Source: Hormiphora californensis (taxonomy: Eukaryota > Ctenophora > Tentaculata > Cydippida > Pleurobrachiidae). Taken from it: 64,000 nucleotides of DNA. Below, in pieces: positions 13,770 through 27,048 of the stretch. Position numbers and translations under genes: made by a program. Below the pieces are notes generated by a model, which was given only the letters and a program-made list of their open reading frames with translations, had not been told where the DNA came from and made no database searches. Every line of letters begins with the position of its first letter. Position 1 is the stretch's first letter. The DNA is taken from assembly GCA_020137815.1 (NCBI GenBank), contig CM035351.1, forward strand, positions 8,015,743 to 8,079,742. Direction: 5' to 3'.

Positions 13770-14202
13770 TATATATCTAGAACGGATTGCAGCTAATTTA
13801 GAGCAACGGCAGAACTTGAAAGAGAAAGGGGACAACTGTAGCATACATCTCTATTTGATTGGCTATGGTTGAGTGACAGACCCTGTATTTAGGAACAACA
13901 TAACTAGCCTGAAACTTATCACCATGGTAATATCTCTCTTGCATGTAATGGTGTACCCTAACAAGTCCCAAAAGTTACAAAACATGGAGAGTTACAATGT
14001 CAAATGCTAGGCTAGTTGGCGTTTGAACTCGCATACGCCATACGAAATACCTAACTCGAGTGAATAAATGTGATTCGATTGACGAAGAACAAAACACCTG
14101 GTGACGAACTAAACACTTAATAAAATCCATTTGGCGGTTTGGCCTCTATGTATTGGATGACGTATACAACGTGATATTCCCCCTCATTTCCCAGTAGCTA
14201 CA
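13770..14202. other. Divergent intergenic region, GPCR and kinesin
   Basis: 433 bp separate the starts of the GPCR (minus) and the kinesin (plus), so promoters of both may lie here. No TATA box or other clear site was recognised. Confidence 0.4.
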
Positions 14203-17200
14203 ATGGCAGAGCGGCCCAAGACGGCCGGTATGCGACGTGGTCACAGGGACCAGGTGGAGCTGCCGGAGGAGCTGGTACTGCCCAGTGTACCATCTGATGG
14301 GCTCTTTGGGTCAGAGGACCCTAGTGGGGTTGGGGATGATCTGAGTTCTCTTGCTGAGGATGATAGGCCCGTGGAGGAAATATATACCGAAGGTACTGTT
14401 TAGATATCTCTGGTTAGCCTTCTGAGAAGGCTCTTCTCGTTTTTGATTTGTCCCTTATGTGTTAGATGTTTCCTATAACATATATTCCTGGGTTCAGGTA
14501 CTGCTGAGGTCCTCTATGTTAACCCGAGTGCCGATGACCAGCCAGGACTCACTGAAAACTTGGCTGCAAAGTTTAGGTCAGATACAGATGATTGGGAGAG
14601 GAAACATATGCAGAACAAACCCTTGGATATGCTGAAGAAACGTTAGTGTAGCTCCCACTATTGATAAACCGGGATCATTAACCCGGATACATGATGATAA
14701 TTGTTGAAATTGGGGTATTCAGTTATTCAAACAACTAAGTATAATAGTGAATCATTTCTATTTCAGTGAAGCGACCGTGGTCTGCTGTTTCCAAGGTTCA
14801 GCCTGCATTTGAGTTGACATCTAGACCAGGCACAGCACCCTCTAGGCGACCAATACCAGAGGAAAAAGAAACTAGCCTGAATGGAAGCCAAGAGCGTGTT
14901 GCATCTCCCGTGGTTTCTGGAGAGCGTGTTACATCCCCTCCAGTACCTGAGGCATGGGCCCAGCAAGAGGAATCTGGTCAGCCTGTAGAGGAATCTAGAC
15001 AGTCTGTTATAGAGGGGTCTGCTGCTAAGAATCTATCTAGTGATGAGATAAGAGATTCTCCCCCTCCTCCACCACCCGCCTCCAGACAAGCATGGACCAA
15101 TGGAGCTGCAGAGCGATCACCCTCCATCAAATCTACCAAGTCAAGGACATCCAACAAATCCGCTAATAACGGGACGTCTACATATGAACCATTTGCTGGT
15201 GTCTCTCCTACCGCTTATATCCCCTATAACGTAGCTAAAAAGAACATAGCCCGAGTATTGGGGGATATGAAGGCGATGAGAGAGGACCATTGTAAGAGTA
15301 TTGCTGAGATACATCGCATTTACAAGGAAATAGAGCTGAATACCCAGGTAAAGTAAAACAATACCTGAACTTACCTCTCTGTGCTGTATGCTATTTTTCA
15401 ACTTCTTCTAGATCTGCTATCTGGCCCTGGATATCTCTAGGTTACTCATAACACGATCAGAAAGTGACAGTCGGGTACAGTACCATGAGATATCTCACAC
15501 TGTCCTGTTTTTCAGAGCACGTTTACTGAATTTGTAACGGAGCTGAGAGGGGACTATAGAGATAAAGTGCAGGAGTTTACCCGGATAATTGATCTTTGTA
15601 TCAAGGATGGTAGTAGGAAAGAACTGCTATGGAAAGATCAGGCTGAGGTATCTTGTTATTGAGACAGATGATCTCTTGTTTCATTGTTAGTTAGTACAGC
15701 TCCTGTCTCCTCAAATCTCAGCTAACAGAGTAACAGATCTTGTTTTCCTCTTCTTTGTTTTCATTTATAATTGTTTCCTTGCAGGGTCTATATGCTAACA
15801 ATACTAAGCTGATACGAGAGATTAACGACCTTATTGACTACAGCAACCGACAAAAAGTGAACCTCAACAAAACAACGGTATTATAGCAGCTATTGTTACT
15901 GTTATAGATACTGTTATAGTTGTGACAGATTCATGAACGATCATGAGACTCGAGCATGAGACTCAAGAATACAAGCGATACATTATTTGGGTTCATGAAC
16001 TGCATGATAATAACACTGATAAAACCAATATATGCCCTCTGCTCCAGGCGAGAGAGTTAGCTTCACTGAGACACAGCATGACGGAAGAGAAGAGACAGCT
16101 ACTGGTTACCCTTCAAGCAAGAGAAAACAGGCTGAGGGACAGTTATAACACCTACATTGAGCAGCTGAATGATAAACGGAGGAAGAAAGTGGACCTCTTG
16201 AACCAGCAGCATCTCTCTGTAAGTGTCACATCTACCTGTTTACTCAATGGTGACTGTAACCCCTGATGAGGGTACCAGTATAAATTTTACCATTTGATAT
16301 AATATCTTAATTCAAATTTTGCACCATGCTTTTCAGAACATGAGGGTACGAGAGGGTGTGTTTGCAAGTCAGATCAGTGAGCAAGGTCTCCAGAAAGAGG
16401 GGGAGATGGTACAACTGAGGAGGGAACACGAGGACAACATGGTCAAGAGGGCCCAGGAAGAGGAGGATAGGATCCGATTAGTTAGGGAGGAGGAGAGGAA
16501 TCATCTGGAACAACTTCAACAGGAGAAGGAGAAAGAGATAGAGAAGTATGTGATTATCTATTCAGTCGCCTAGCAGTGGCACTGTGTCCGCGCTATGCAC
16601 GAAAAAAAGACCACACAGTATCTGAAGTTGTTATTGATATCACGTTGAATACTGAATTTATACTGTATTATATACCTTCCCAGGTTGGTAAATGAGAAGA
16701 CCAAGTTGGAGGAGGCATGGAATAGTGAGCGGACCCAGATTCAGGAGGAATACCAAACCAAGATCGATGCTTTGGATAAGACAATCGAGGAGAGCAATGC
16801 TCAGATATCGGTTAGTTTATTAACCCCATACCAAACCAATAACACATCTTTCATAGTCCAACAATCTTTATAAAGATTGTTGGACTATGAAAGCTTATCT
16901 ACCCTACCATGCGGTGTAAGCCACACAAAGTCCAACAATCTAACAGGAATAATGTCTGTAGGTACACGAGACAGCGCTAGCAGAGTATAAATCCAAGGTC
17001 GATGAAGACATGAGAATGTTTGAAGAACAGAGGAAGGAAGAGATGAAGAGGATAGCAAGTGCAGAGAACGAGGAAGAGAAGCAGCGAATATTGGCGGAGT
17101 TAGAGGCGAACAAGAGGAAAACGGAGCGTAAAATGAGGAACAGTCTCGCTAATATCCAGTTTCATGAGTCACAAAAGAAGACACTCCTTGGAAAAGTTGA

Positions 17201-20200
17201 TCTCGCTGAAAACAAGTAAGAGTGGGGGGGGTATGTGGTTGTTGATGTCTTGTTGTTTAATGTTCATGCTGATGATTGTTCATTATTTGGGTGTTCCTGC
17301 CATCTCTTAGTTAACTACATTAGGACATCCCTCACCCTGTCTGGTTTACTACATCCCTCCCTCTGACAGGATTCGAGAGACGGTGGTTGAACAGGAGGAG
17401 GCGGAGGCAGAAGTGACACATGAGAAAAGTGTGAAAATGAAGGAAATTAAAAGTGTGGAAGAGTTGAAATCTGCTGAACTTGATCAAATAAAATCAGAGG
17501 TATGACGCTGTACCATTCGTTCTTCATTGAGCTGTAACTTTGTTGCTACAATTGTGTGCTATAACTGTGCTATAACTCCACGCGATAGCACTCCGCAGTT
17601 GTTGCCGCTGAGGAAGAAGATGCTATACCACCCCCTACAGCTGACAATTCTACCCCGTCTCCTGTTGACAATGCTACTACACCTGCTACTATACCGTCCC
17701 CTACTGAACAGAAGGCTGGTGAGGTGATCCAGGAATCTGATACACCAGCAGCACTAGTAACAGCACAACAGGGTGAAACACCAGCAACACCACTTGCTAC
17801 AACTGCTGAGGTACCGTTAACAATAGCACTGGAGATATGTTAACTTAGTTAACAACTACAGCACTGTAGAAATGAAGTAACCAAGTCCTCCATACTAGGC
17901 TGCAGGTGTTAGGGTGGTTGTTGATAAAGGGGAGATTGAGAGACTGGAGAGGGTCAATACTGGACTTGATAAGGAGCTACAGAAACTGAAGGAGCAGCTG
18001 AAGAAGAACAAAACTTCCCTTGATTCTGCGAGGAGGCAAGCAAAGGTATACTGTCATTGCACTTTGGTAAGTTGTTTGTTATAACCACTGTTCCACGTCA
18101 TCAGGAGGAGAAGGAGAAGAGTGAAGGGTTAGAGAAACATCTGAAACTGGTGTTGAGTGAGTGTTACGAGGATGAGAAGCAACGGAAGCACAACAATAAA
18201 CGTCTAGTAAGTGCAGCGACATGTCTAATAGAATTCTAATTCTCAGTATCATAAACAGAAAACTATAGCGGGTGACAGTACTCGACAGTATCTTACCAAC
18301 CCCCCCCCCCCTACATAAACTGTATCCCCCCAGACATCAAAGCAGGGGGAGCTAGAAGCACTGCGAGTCCAGAAGGAAGAAATGGAGAAGGAGCTGGCGG
18401 AGTGGAGGGCCAAAGCAGAGGAAGGAGGAGGGGAGGAAACATTTGAGAGTTACATTTCTAGCAAGGAGGAGATGTTGTCCCAACTAGCTGAACAGGAGAG
18501 GAATGTCGGAAAAAGTGTTGCTGCACTGACCCTTCTATCGGATGGTGAGATAAGTGCAGATGTTGTCATGACAACACAACCTACTGAGGAGCAACCTACT
18601 CAGGAACAGTCTAATGAGGAACAATCTACTGAAGTTGAAGAATCACCAGCACCTGAACCAAAGGAAGAAGATGTTGAAGAGGAAGAACAGCCAACACTTG
18701 CTACTGCTGCTACTGCTGCTGCAGTAGATACTACTGAGTTTGAGGAGAGAATAGAGCGGCTAGAGGAGGAACTTGAGTCCCTGAACGAGGACAAGACAAC
18801 TCTATCTGAAGAGCGGGACAAAGCAGAGGAGAGGGCTGGACAGTTACAGAACCAAGTTGAGAAACAGGCATACGAGGTAAGAATCACATTTCACTAATAT
18901 TTCTGAAAATTCGATGGAACATATATCTAACAGTTTTAAATGCCTAAATATCTAAATATCTAAATAAATAAATATCGAAACTTCCCCGTAGTTGGAGAGT
19001 GTCAGGGAAACTTTGGCTGAGACGGAGGATAAGATAGTTAAAATAAAGGAGGAGTCTGATAGATTGTTGTCTGATGAGAAACAACTAACAGAAGCCAACA
19101 CAAAGGCTCACAAATCTGAACTGGAGTCTAAACAAGAGGTATTTTTGAAAATAACATGTCCCAATCAACTTCAAATACAAAATATCTCCCCTCCTTAATA
19201 TCCCTTTATATCCGTACCTCCGCATCTCAGATAATCCAAAAGCTCCGGGACCAAGTGACGGATCTCGAGGCTGAGAAGCTAGCAGCCCTTCCTGCAGATG
19301 CCCAGGAGACAATACAAACATACAAGGACAGGATCACCCTACTGGAGCAGGAACAGGAGAGTATAGACGAGATACGGGGCAAGCTGGAGCTGGCAGTGGA
19401 TCTGGAGAGGACCAAAGTGGCGTCTCTACAAGACAACATAACACGACTAACCAACACTGAGAGCGAACTAAACGTAGGTGAAATGTTGGCCAAAAAGTTG
19501 TCTAGGAGTTGTTCTAGGAGACATCTGAGTTTTTCAGAAGTTGTTTACAATAGGTAGTTTAGAAGTACAAGTTTAGTATAACCATGATGCCACCTAACAG
19601 GGCAAGTTGGTGGCGCTCAAAGAGGAGAAGGAGAAAGAAGCTAAGGCACTGTTAGAGAGATGTCAGGCTGCTGAAACTAAACAGGCAACAGCTCAGAGAA
19701 GTGAGGCTGGAGAGGAGAAGGGCAAGATCAAACAGTTGAATACTGAAAACAAAAAGCTAACGGTAAAGAAACTGGATTTCTCCCTTCTCTTTTATGCCTA
19801 GGTTTACCTTTTCCCCTGTTATCTCCCCAGAGTCGACCTAATCCCCTTGTATCTTCCCAGAACCGAGTTTCAAAGCTAGAGGACGAGGTTGAAGATAAGA
19901 CGAGGCAACTGAAGGACGCTAAAAGTGCCCTCAAGGAAGCTAAGGCTGAAGTGAAGGAGGCCAGGGCTGAGGCAAAGTCTGCAGGTGGTCCTGCCAAGAA
20001 AGGGGCTGCAGGGAAGGCAGCTGCTGCTGGAGGTGGTGCTTCTGATGCTCAGGTATCTAACTAAATCAAATTTAGTTCTAATCTTACTAAATCTAATCTA
20101 AATCAGTTAAATACAGATAGAGATGTTACCCTTCAACACATTTCGCATCCCTTTAGGTGAAGGCTCTGAAAGATAAGAATGAGACGCTAAAGAAACAGGC

Positions 20201-22406
20201 TGAGGAGGCCGAGGCAGCTGCTGCTGACCTCAAGAAGAAGTTGAGGACTGCAGAGGGGGAGGCAAAGAAGGCCCAGGATGCGGTGAAGAACAACAAGGAC
20301 ACTAAGAAGTTGGAACTGACTAAGAAGGTTCTGGATGAAACTAGGGCTAAACTTGCTCAGTCTGAGGAGAGGAAGACTGAACTGGATAGGGAGAATGAGA
20401 AACTAGCCAAGGAACTTTCTGAGGTACAGTGAAACACTTTATACACATCCTTTACTTGTTCTAACCTTTTCTTGTTCTAACTTTCTTGTTCTAACTTTCT
20501 TGTTCTAACGCGGGGTTTGGTAAAGAGGGTTTTGACAAGTAACTCTGAGCTTCAAACCATATTACCCAATTCCCAGTTGGGTGTGAGGATGAAGACGCTA
20601 TCAGCAGCTGCAGAGGAGGGAGAGAAGATGGCAGCAGAGTGTGCTGATATGAAGTCAGAAATGAAGAAAATTAAAACTGAAAATGCAGAGGTGAGAATAA
20701 AGTTTGTTTACCAATTTTATTTCCTACTGATTCATGTTACCACCTTTTAACACATTGTTGTGTTCTAACATTTCTTATGTCGGGGGAGAGGGAAGGTAGT
20801 TCAAAATCTGACGTTGAGGAAGAGGGAGTCCAGGGGGTCTAGCAAGGTACAGTTCTAACACACATGTTTCTCTAGCTGGTGGAGAACTATAACAGTGAGA
20901 GAGTGCTCAGAAAGAAGTACTACAACATGATAGAGGATATGAAGGGGAAGATTAGGGTGTATTGCAGGGCCAGACCAATATCTGGATCGGAGAGGGAGCG
21001 GGGCAACTACTCGGTCATCATGTCTCCTGATGAGTATACTGTCCAAGTTCAAACTAAACGAGGCGTCAAGGAGTTTGCTTTTGATCAGGTAAGTTTTCTC
21101 CCGTTCCGTCTCCCGTTTGAACTGCCGTGGTTTTGAATTGTCCATACGTTTTATTCTAATTACACTACCTACAGGTGTTCACTCCTGATACACGAGGCCA
21201 ACAGGAGCACGTGTTTGAGGATGTCAAGATGTTGATTCAGTCAGCAGTAGATGGTTACAATGTGTGTCTCTTTGCTTACGGGCAAACAGGTAAATAATAT
21301 TCGGCATTATCTGGCGCACCTAGATTACACCATCATTACTCCTCCATCCTCCAGTACTAAACACCCTCCAGTATAACTAACAGTCCCTCCACCATCTCTA
21401 CAGGTTCTGGTAAGACCTTCACCATGATAGGAGATAGTTCTGGCAAGATGCCCGGTGTAGCACCTCGTGCATACCAGGAGATATTCGACCTGTTGGACGG
21501 TAATAAGAAGAAGTTTGGGTATAGTGTCAGTGTCTACATGGTGGAGTTATACAATGATCAGTTACTGGACTTGTTCGATAAATCACACTCCGCTAAACTT
21601 GATATCAAGAAGGACAAGAAAGGTTTGTACTCCTATTCTATTTGAATACAATGCTCCCAAATCCCAATCCCCTGACACTCTTCCATACGCTCCAGAGGGT
21701 ACTTAGAACTAGTCAACTAGCCCCTCTCCCCATCTCTAGTCTCTACCACCCCCAACTGTCTACTACCCACCCTTCTCCATCCAGGCATGGTGGTGATCCA
21801 GAACGCGGTAATTAAACATGTTGCATCAGTAGAAGAGCTCCAGAATGTATTTGACGCGGGTAGTAAAAACAGACACGTTGCTTCAACTAAAATGAACGCC
21901 GAGAGCTCCAGATCTCATTTGATTATTGGTATTGTTATTGAAACCTACCAATCTGCTTACTGGCGCTGTTCTAAAAGGAAAGGTAAGGACACAGTTTTCT
22001 ATGTAATGTTCTAAACTTCATTTACATTTGTGCGGAACGCGGTGAGACAGGGTCGAACAAGGCAGGACTCAGTTACGTCTAGATATATAAGGTGTGTTTT
22101 TCTTGATCACTATTTGCAATTTCCCTCTCCCAGTTGAGTTTGGTGGATCTTGCTGGTTCTGAGAGGGCCGCCAAAACAGGAGCCACCCCAGAACAGTTGA
22201 AGGAAGCCCAGAGTATCAACAAGTCCCTGTCTGCCCTGGGTGATGTTATTCAGGCTCTTAGCTCAGAGGCTAACTTCGTACCTTACCGTAACAACAAACT
22301 TACCATGGTCATGCAGGATTCACTTGGTAATATGTAGTGGTTATCTTTTCCCCTCTCTCTCTCTCTCTCTCTATCTATCTCTCTTTTGTTTCTCTCTCTT
22401 TTCTCT

Positions 22407-22485
<79 letters not shown>

Positions 22486-23234
22486 CCCTCTCTCTCCCTC
22501 TCTTTCTGGTGTGGTTTACTACACACACACAGAACATTACGATATTTGTTGCCATAGCAACAGTGATCTCTAATACTCTCTCTGTGTTCAGGTGGCAACG
22601 CGAAGACCCTTATGTTTGTTAACATTTCCCCTGCTGACTATAACACAGATGAAACCATCGTCTCACTAACGTTAGTACTCGTGTTAACATGTGTACTCAT
22701 TCTGTGTTAACATGTGTTAACAATATCCATCTTCCCCAGATATGCCGCTCGAGTGAAACTAATTACTAACGATGCCAGTAAGAACGCAGACAACAAGGAA
22801 ATTACTCGACTCAAAGGGGTAAGCTCTCAAATGTTCTCGTCTGGATTTAAGAATAGGATATTCGAAGTCAACTTCAGTCTTCTAGTCGAGAACTTGGCAT
22901 TGATTTGTTTTGCTCCGCGCTAGCAATTGGCACGCGCGCGGCTTTACATTTGATGAAAGTACAAGTTGTAAGCGCCGTAACACCAAGCGTGGGAAAAAAT
23001 CTTAGTAGACTCAGCTCGGACTTCAGTCTGAACTCTGAATTCTTTCTGATTTGGTGGGAACCAGCCATGAGCCATCCGGCGTCAGGATAACAATAGTTGC
23101 CTAATTTTTTAGCATGATCTGATTATCATCCTATTGGCTGCTGCAGCTCCAAATGATGTAACAGTGTGTCCTTTCAGATAATATCCAAGTTGAAGAAAGG
23201 AGAAGCTCTCGGTGAAGATGATGAAGCGGATTGA
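14203..23234 (+). CDS. C-terminal kinesin-14, kinesin-C / KCBP-like
   Basis: Exons: 14203-14392, 14498-14641, 14767-15347, 15516-15647, 15785-15877, 16048-16218, 16337-16545, 16684-16810, 16962-17215, 17370-17499, 17589-17810, 17899-18045, 18105-18206, 18334-18876, 18992-19138, 19231-19473, 19601-19762, 19861-20052, 20157-20423, 20577-20690, 20876-21088, 21175-21289, 21404-21622, 21785-21982, 22134-22326, 22592-22670, 22740-22818, 23178-23234. All phases agree, giving about 1,773 residues if one extra base near 21946 is ignored. Order: Ser/Pro-rich N-terminus, a coiled coil of over 1,000 residues, then the motor from [14 protein letters not shown]. Seen in the motor: P-loop GQTGSGKT, switch I NAESSRSH, switch II DLAGSE, and YAARVK. 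The neck before the motor and the [13 protein letters not shown] tail with a short acidic end resemble the calmodulin-binding tail of KCBP and sea-urchin kinesin-C. It should be a minus-end-directed microtubule motor in cytoplasm or spindle, with Ca2+/calmodulin control as an inference. The base near 21946 shifts the frame between IETY and the expected [14 protein letters not shown]. Confidence 0.88.
16848..16893. repeat. 46-bp perfect palindrome in a kinesin intron
   Basis: Two 23-bp arms (CTTTCATAGTCCAACAATCT plus TTA, and reverse complement) meet with no spacer at 16870/16871, between exons 8 and 9. Part of the arm (TCCAACAATCT) recurs at 16931-16941, close to the next acceptor. Confidence 0.85.
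22351..22505. repeat. CT microsatellite in a kinesin intron
   Basis: A run of CT dinucleotides with few interruptions lies in the intron between exons 25 and 26. Many open frames here (poly Ser-Leu, poly Arg-Glu) are artefacts of the repeat. Confidence 0.95.
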
Positions 23235-23900
23235 AGTGGCCAACTGGTCCCTCTGTAGAAGTGTAGTGAGTACCTAATAGATGAGATGGTTGTTCAGATA
23301 TTCAGATCTTTTTATTGTTTGTAGAGAGAAAATAGACATAGTTGATTTGAACGATTGAACTAGGACACCGAGACTCAGACACCTCGCCGAAAAGCCTAAA
23401 TTCCTTTTAACTGTAAATAGATTTGTAGAAATGAACAAAGACTAATTATTGACCAATTATTCAGACAATATGATTCTTTTTACTATCAATTAGATGGAAT
23501 ATTCTATTACTGGTGGAGTGAATTATATGACCCATTGTTTTCTCGCCATATAAATTTGTACGTTTTAGCTTCGATTTTGTTATCCAACCAAAGAAGCGTG
23601 TTCAAATTACTTGTAGATCAGCTCAATAGACCTCTTCTTGCTCTTGACAGTTTGATACTGAGAGTGAGACGATGGTAGTAATTTCGGATTTCTTCTCCAC
23701 CCCACACTTGCCTTGGTCGACACTAGGACTCACTGAACAAAACAATCCAATACAACAGATGTGGGACTTGTTGTTGTGGGACGGGGCGAATCAGGGGTAA
23801 TATCCTGGGATCAGAACAATAGAAATCTCCAGGGTGCTGTGAATAGATGAAACGGAGGAGGTAAATATCCGTGTCCGCACGTGCCCCCCAATATTGGCAC
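23235..23900. other. Kinesin 3' flank, no gene seen
   Basis: AT-rich sequence after the kinesin stop. No strong AATAAA signal close to the stop was noticed, and no coding sequence was recognised. Confidence 0.4.
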
Positions 23901-23901
23901 C

Positions 23902-23903
<2 letters not shown>

Positions 23904-23938
<35 letters not shown>

Positions 23939-24300
23939 GAGAGAGAGAGAGAGGAAAAGGAGAAGAGAAGGGGAGGAGGAGAGAAGGAGAGAAGAAGAAG
24001 AGAAGAAAGGGGAGGGGATCATCTCGCCGGGTAGCGATAGAGGGTTTTTCCCCGCCCCTTTGAAACGATCGACCGCCGGCTGCGAAGTCTTTCCCCCTCT
24101 CTCCCCGTCTCCTCTCTCCTCGCCGCCTCTCGCTCCTCTCCTCTGCAGCTCCTCTCTCTCTCTCCTCTCTCTCCTCGCTCTCTCTCTCTCTCTCTTCTCT
24201 CCTCTCCTCTCTCTCCGCCTTTCCCCTCTCCTCTCTCTCTCTCTCTCTTCTCCCCTCTCTCTCTTTCTTCTTCTCTCCCCCTTTCCCCCTCTCCCCTTTT
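23904..24300. repeat. GA tract followed by CT tract
   Basis: GA dinucleotides run to about 23955 and purine-only sequence to about 24017. After a short mixed patch, pyrimidine-only CT sequence runs from about 24088 to 24298. The tract immediately precedes the degraded block at 24301-26278. Confidence 0.9.
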
Positions 24301-26278
24301 GAAAAATTTAAAGGGAAAAAGGGGGGTTTTTTTCCCCCAAAAAAGGCCGGGGGGTTTTTTTTCCCAAAAAAAAACCAAATTAAAAAAATTTAAAAAAACC
24401 CCCCGGGGGGGGAAAAAAAGGGGGGGGAAAAAAAAAACCCCACCCCCCCCCAAAAATGGGGGAAAAACCAAAAAAAAAAAAATTGGGGGGGGGGAGGGGC
24501 AAACCGGGGAAAATTTAAAAAAAAAAAAAAAGGGGGGGGAAAATAAAAGGGGGAAAAAAAAGGGGGAAGGGGAAAATTTTAAGGGGGGGGAAAAAAAGGG
24601 GGGGGGGGGGTTTTTTTTTGGGGGGGGGGGGGGGGGGGGGGGAGGGGGGGAAAAAAAAGGGGGGGGGGAAAAGGGAAAGAAAAAAGGGGGGGAAAAAAAA
24701 AAAAACCCCGGGGGGAAAAAAGGGGGGGAAAAAAGGGGGGAAAGGGGAAGGGGGGGGGGGAAAAAAAAAAAGGGGGGGGAAAAAAAGGGGGGGAATTGGG
24801 GGGGGGTTTTAAAAAAGGGGGGAAAACCCCCAAAAACCCCCCGGGGAAAATTTTTTCCCCTTTTCCCCCCCCCAAAGGGGGGCCCCAAAAAAAATTTTTT
24901 TCCCAAATTTCCAAAACCCCCCCCAAAATTTTCCCCCTTTTTTTTTCCCCCCCCTTCCCCCCCCTTTTTTTCCCCCCCCCCTTTTTTTCCCCAAGGGGGG
25001 GGGGGGGGTTTTTAAAAAAAAAAACCCCCCCTTTTTTTCCCCCCCCCCCTTAAATTTTTCCCCCCTTTTTCCCCCCCCTTTTTTAAATTTTCCCCCCCCT
25101 TTTTTTTAAAAAAATTTTTTTTGGGCCCCCTTTTTTTTAAAAAAAAAACCCCCCCCCTTTCCCCCCCCCTTTTTTTTTTCCCCCCCCCTTTTTCCCGGCC
25201 GGAATTTTTTAAAATTTTTTTTAACCCAAAAATTTTTTAAAGCCCCCAAATTTTAAAAATTTTTCCCCCCCTTTAAACCCCCCCCCCCCCCCAAAAAAAG
25301 AAAAATTTAAAAAAAAAAATTAAAATTTTTTCGGAAAAAAGGGGGGGGAAAAAAAATTTTTTTAAAATTTTTAAATTTTTAAAAAAAATTTTTTCCCTTT
25401 TTAAATTTTAAATTTTTAAAAAAAAAAAAATTTTTAAATTTTTTTTTTAAACCCCTTTTTTTCCCCCAAAATTTTTTAAAAAAGGTTTTCAAAAACCCCC
25501 CCCCCCCTTTTTCCCCCCCCCCCCAAAACCGGAAGGAAAAAAATTTTTTTTTAAAAATTTTTTTTTTCCCCCCCGGGTTTTAAAAAAAGGGGGGGGCCCC
25601 CAAAAAAGCCCCCAACCCTAAAAATTTTTTTCCCCCCCCAAAAAAAAAAACCCCCCCCCTTTTTTTTTTTGGGGGAAAAAAGGGGGGGGCCCCCCGGGGG
25701 GTTTTTTAAAAAAAAAAAGGGGGCCCCCCCCCCCTTTTTTTGGGTTTCAAAAAAAGGGGGAACCCCCCTCCCCCAAAAAATTTTTCCCCCAAAGGGTTTT
25801 TTTCCACTTGGGACCTTCCCTTTTTGGGGGTTTTTAAAAAAAAATTTCCCCCCCTTTTTTTTTTAAAAAAAAATTTTTTAAAAAAAAAAAAACCCCCCAA
25901 AAATTTTTTCCCCCCCCGGCCCCCAAAAATTTTTTTTTAAAATTTTTAAAAATTTTTAAAACCCAAATTAATTCCAAAAAAATTTTTTTAAAAAAAAAAT
26001 TTTTTTAAAAAAAATTTTTTAAAAAATTTTTTTAAAAAATTTTCCCAAAAAAAGGGGGGTTTTTTTTTTTTTTAAAACGGGGGGGGGAACCTTTTAAATT
26101 TTTTTTTAAAAAAAAATTTTTTAAATTTTCCGGGGCCCCCCCCTTTTTTTTCCCCCGGGGAAAAAAAACCCCAAAAAAATTTTTTTTAAAAAACCCCCAA
26201 AAAACCCCCCCCCCCCCCCCCCCCTTCCCAAAAACCCCCCCCTTTTTTGGGGGGCCCCCAAACCCCCCCGGGGGTTTC
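24301..26278. other. Homopolymer-stuttered block, probable assembly artefact
   Basis: Almost every base sits in a run of three to ten identical bases (A, C, G and T alike). The style starts right after the CT tract and stops abruptly near 26278, where normal sequence resumes. Real genomes do not show such uniform run inflation. Low-quality consensus following a GA/CT tract, a known trouble spot for long-read sequencing, is the likeliest cause. Long frames here (for example 24019-24906 minus, 24299-25015 plus) encode only Lys/Gly/Pro/Phe runs and are not genes. Confidence 0.85.
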
Positions 26279-26308
26279 CGATAAACCTATTGAGCATAAG
26301 TAAGAAAA

Positions 26309-26576
26309 CTTTTCTCCTGGAAACGCTAGAAGTTAATGTGAGGGCACTTTTCCGACTAACTTTGATACGCTGAATCACGTAAAAAACTTTTCCAAGCCCT
26401 CAGAGGTGAAGAAAGTGCCCTAATTGAGCAATTATGGTCAATTAGACCCAATCAGACTCAATTAGGGCAATTTCCCCGCCTCTTAGGGCTTGGAAAAGTT
26501 GCTTACGTGAATCAGCGTATCAAAGTTAGTCGGAAAAGTGCCCTCACATTAACTTCTAGCGTTTTCAGGAGAAAAG
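26309..26576. mobile_element. Foldback/MITE with about 130-bp arms
   Basis: The left arm begins CTTTTCTCCTGGAAACGCTA and the right arm ends with its reverse complement (one mismatch there). Both share TTAATGTGAGGGCACTTTTC further in. The centre contains AATTAGGGCA and TCAATTAG motifs. A second, partial copy of the right half follows at about 26594-26690 (AATTAGGGCACTTTCTTCAC). Target duplication is not clear because the left flank runs into the artefact block. Confidence 0.7.
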
Positions 26577-26774
26577 TTGTAAGTCCGGTCAATTACACCC
26601 AATTATGCTCAATTAGGGCACTTTCTTCACATCTGAGCGCTTGCCAGAGTTGCTCACGTGATTCAGCGTATTAAAATTAGTCGAGTACACTGTTTTTCGC
26701 TTTTATATGAATGTCCTTGTGTTCATAATAATCGTGCAGCTGCCAGATGAGCCACATGAGCCATTTCTACCACC

Positions 26775-26935
26775 CGTCCAAAGCCATTTCAAAAGCTATT
26801 TCAAAAGCTATTTCAAAAGCTATTTCAAAAGCTATTTCAAAACTATTTCAAAAGCTATTTCAAAACTATTTCAAAAGCTATTTTAAAACTAAAATTTTTC
26901 TAAAAAAATTTCAAAACTATTTCAAAACTAGTTTG
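26775..26935 (+). repeat. Minisatellite of CAAAAGCTATTT units
   Basis: About ten tandem copies, with later units shortened to CAAAACTATTT. It lies upstream of the first CAP gene. Confidence 0.85.
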
Positions 26936-27048
26936 AACTTCGAATTACATGTGATTTACAGGTTATTATGCATTTTTGCTATTAACTTGCAATTGTTCTA
27001 GGGTGAGCCATTTCTCCCACCACACTGCCACACAGGATGTGTCCCTCA

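Noticed and set aside
22286-22625. Poly Ser-Leu and Arg-Glu frames
   Set aside because: They translate a CT microsatellite inside a kinesin intron.
24019-25940. Long Lys/Gly/Pro/Phe-rich frames, up to 295 codons
   Set aside because: They lie in the homopolymer-stuttered block and simply translate runs of A, G, C and T.
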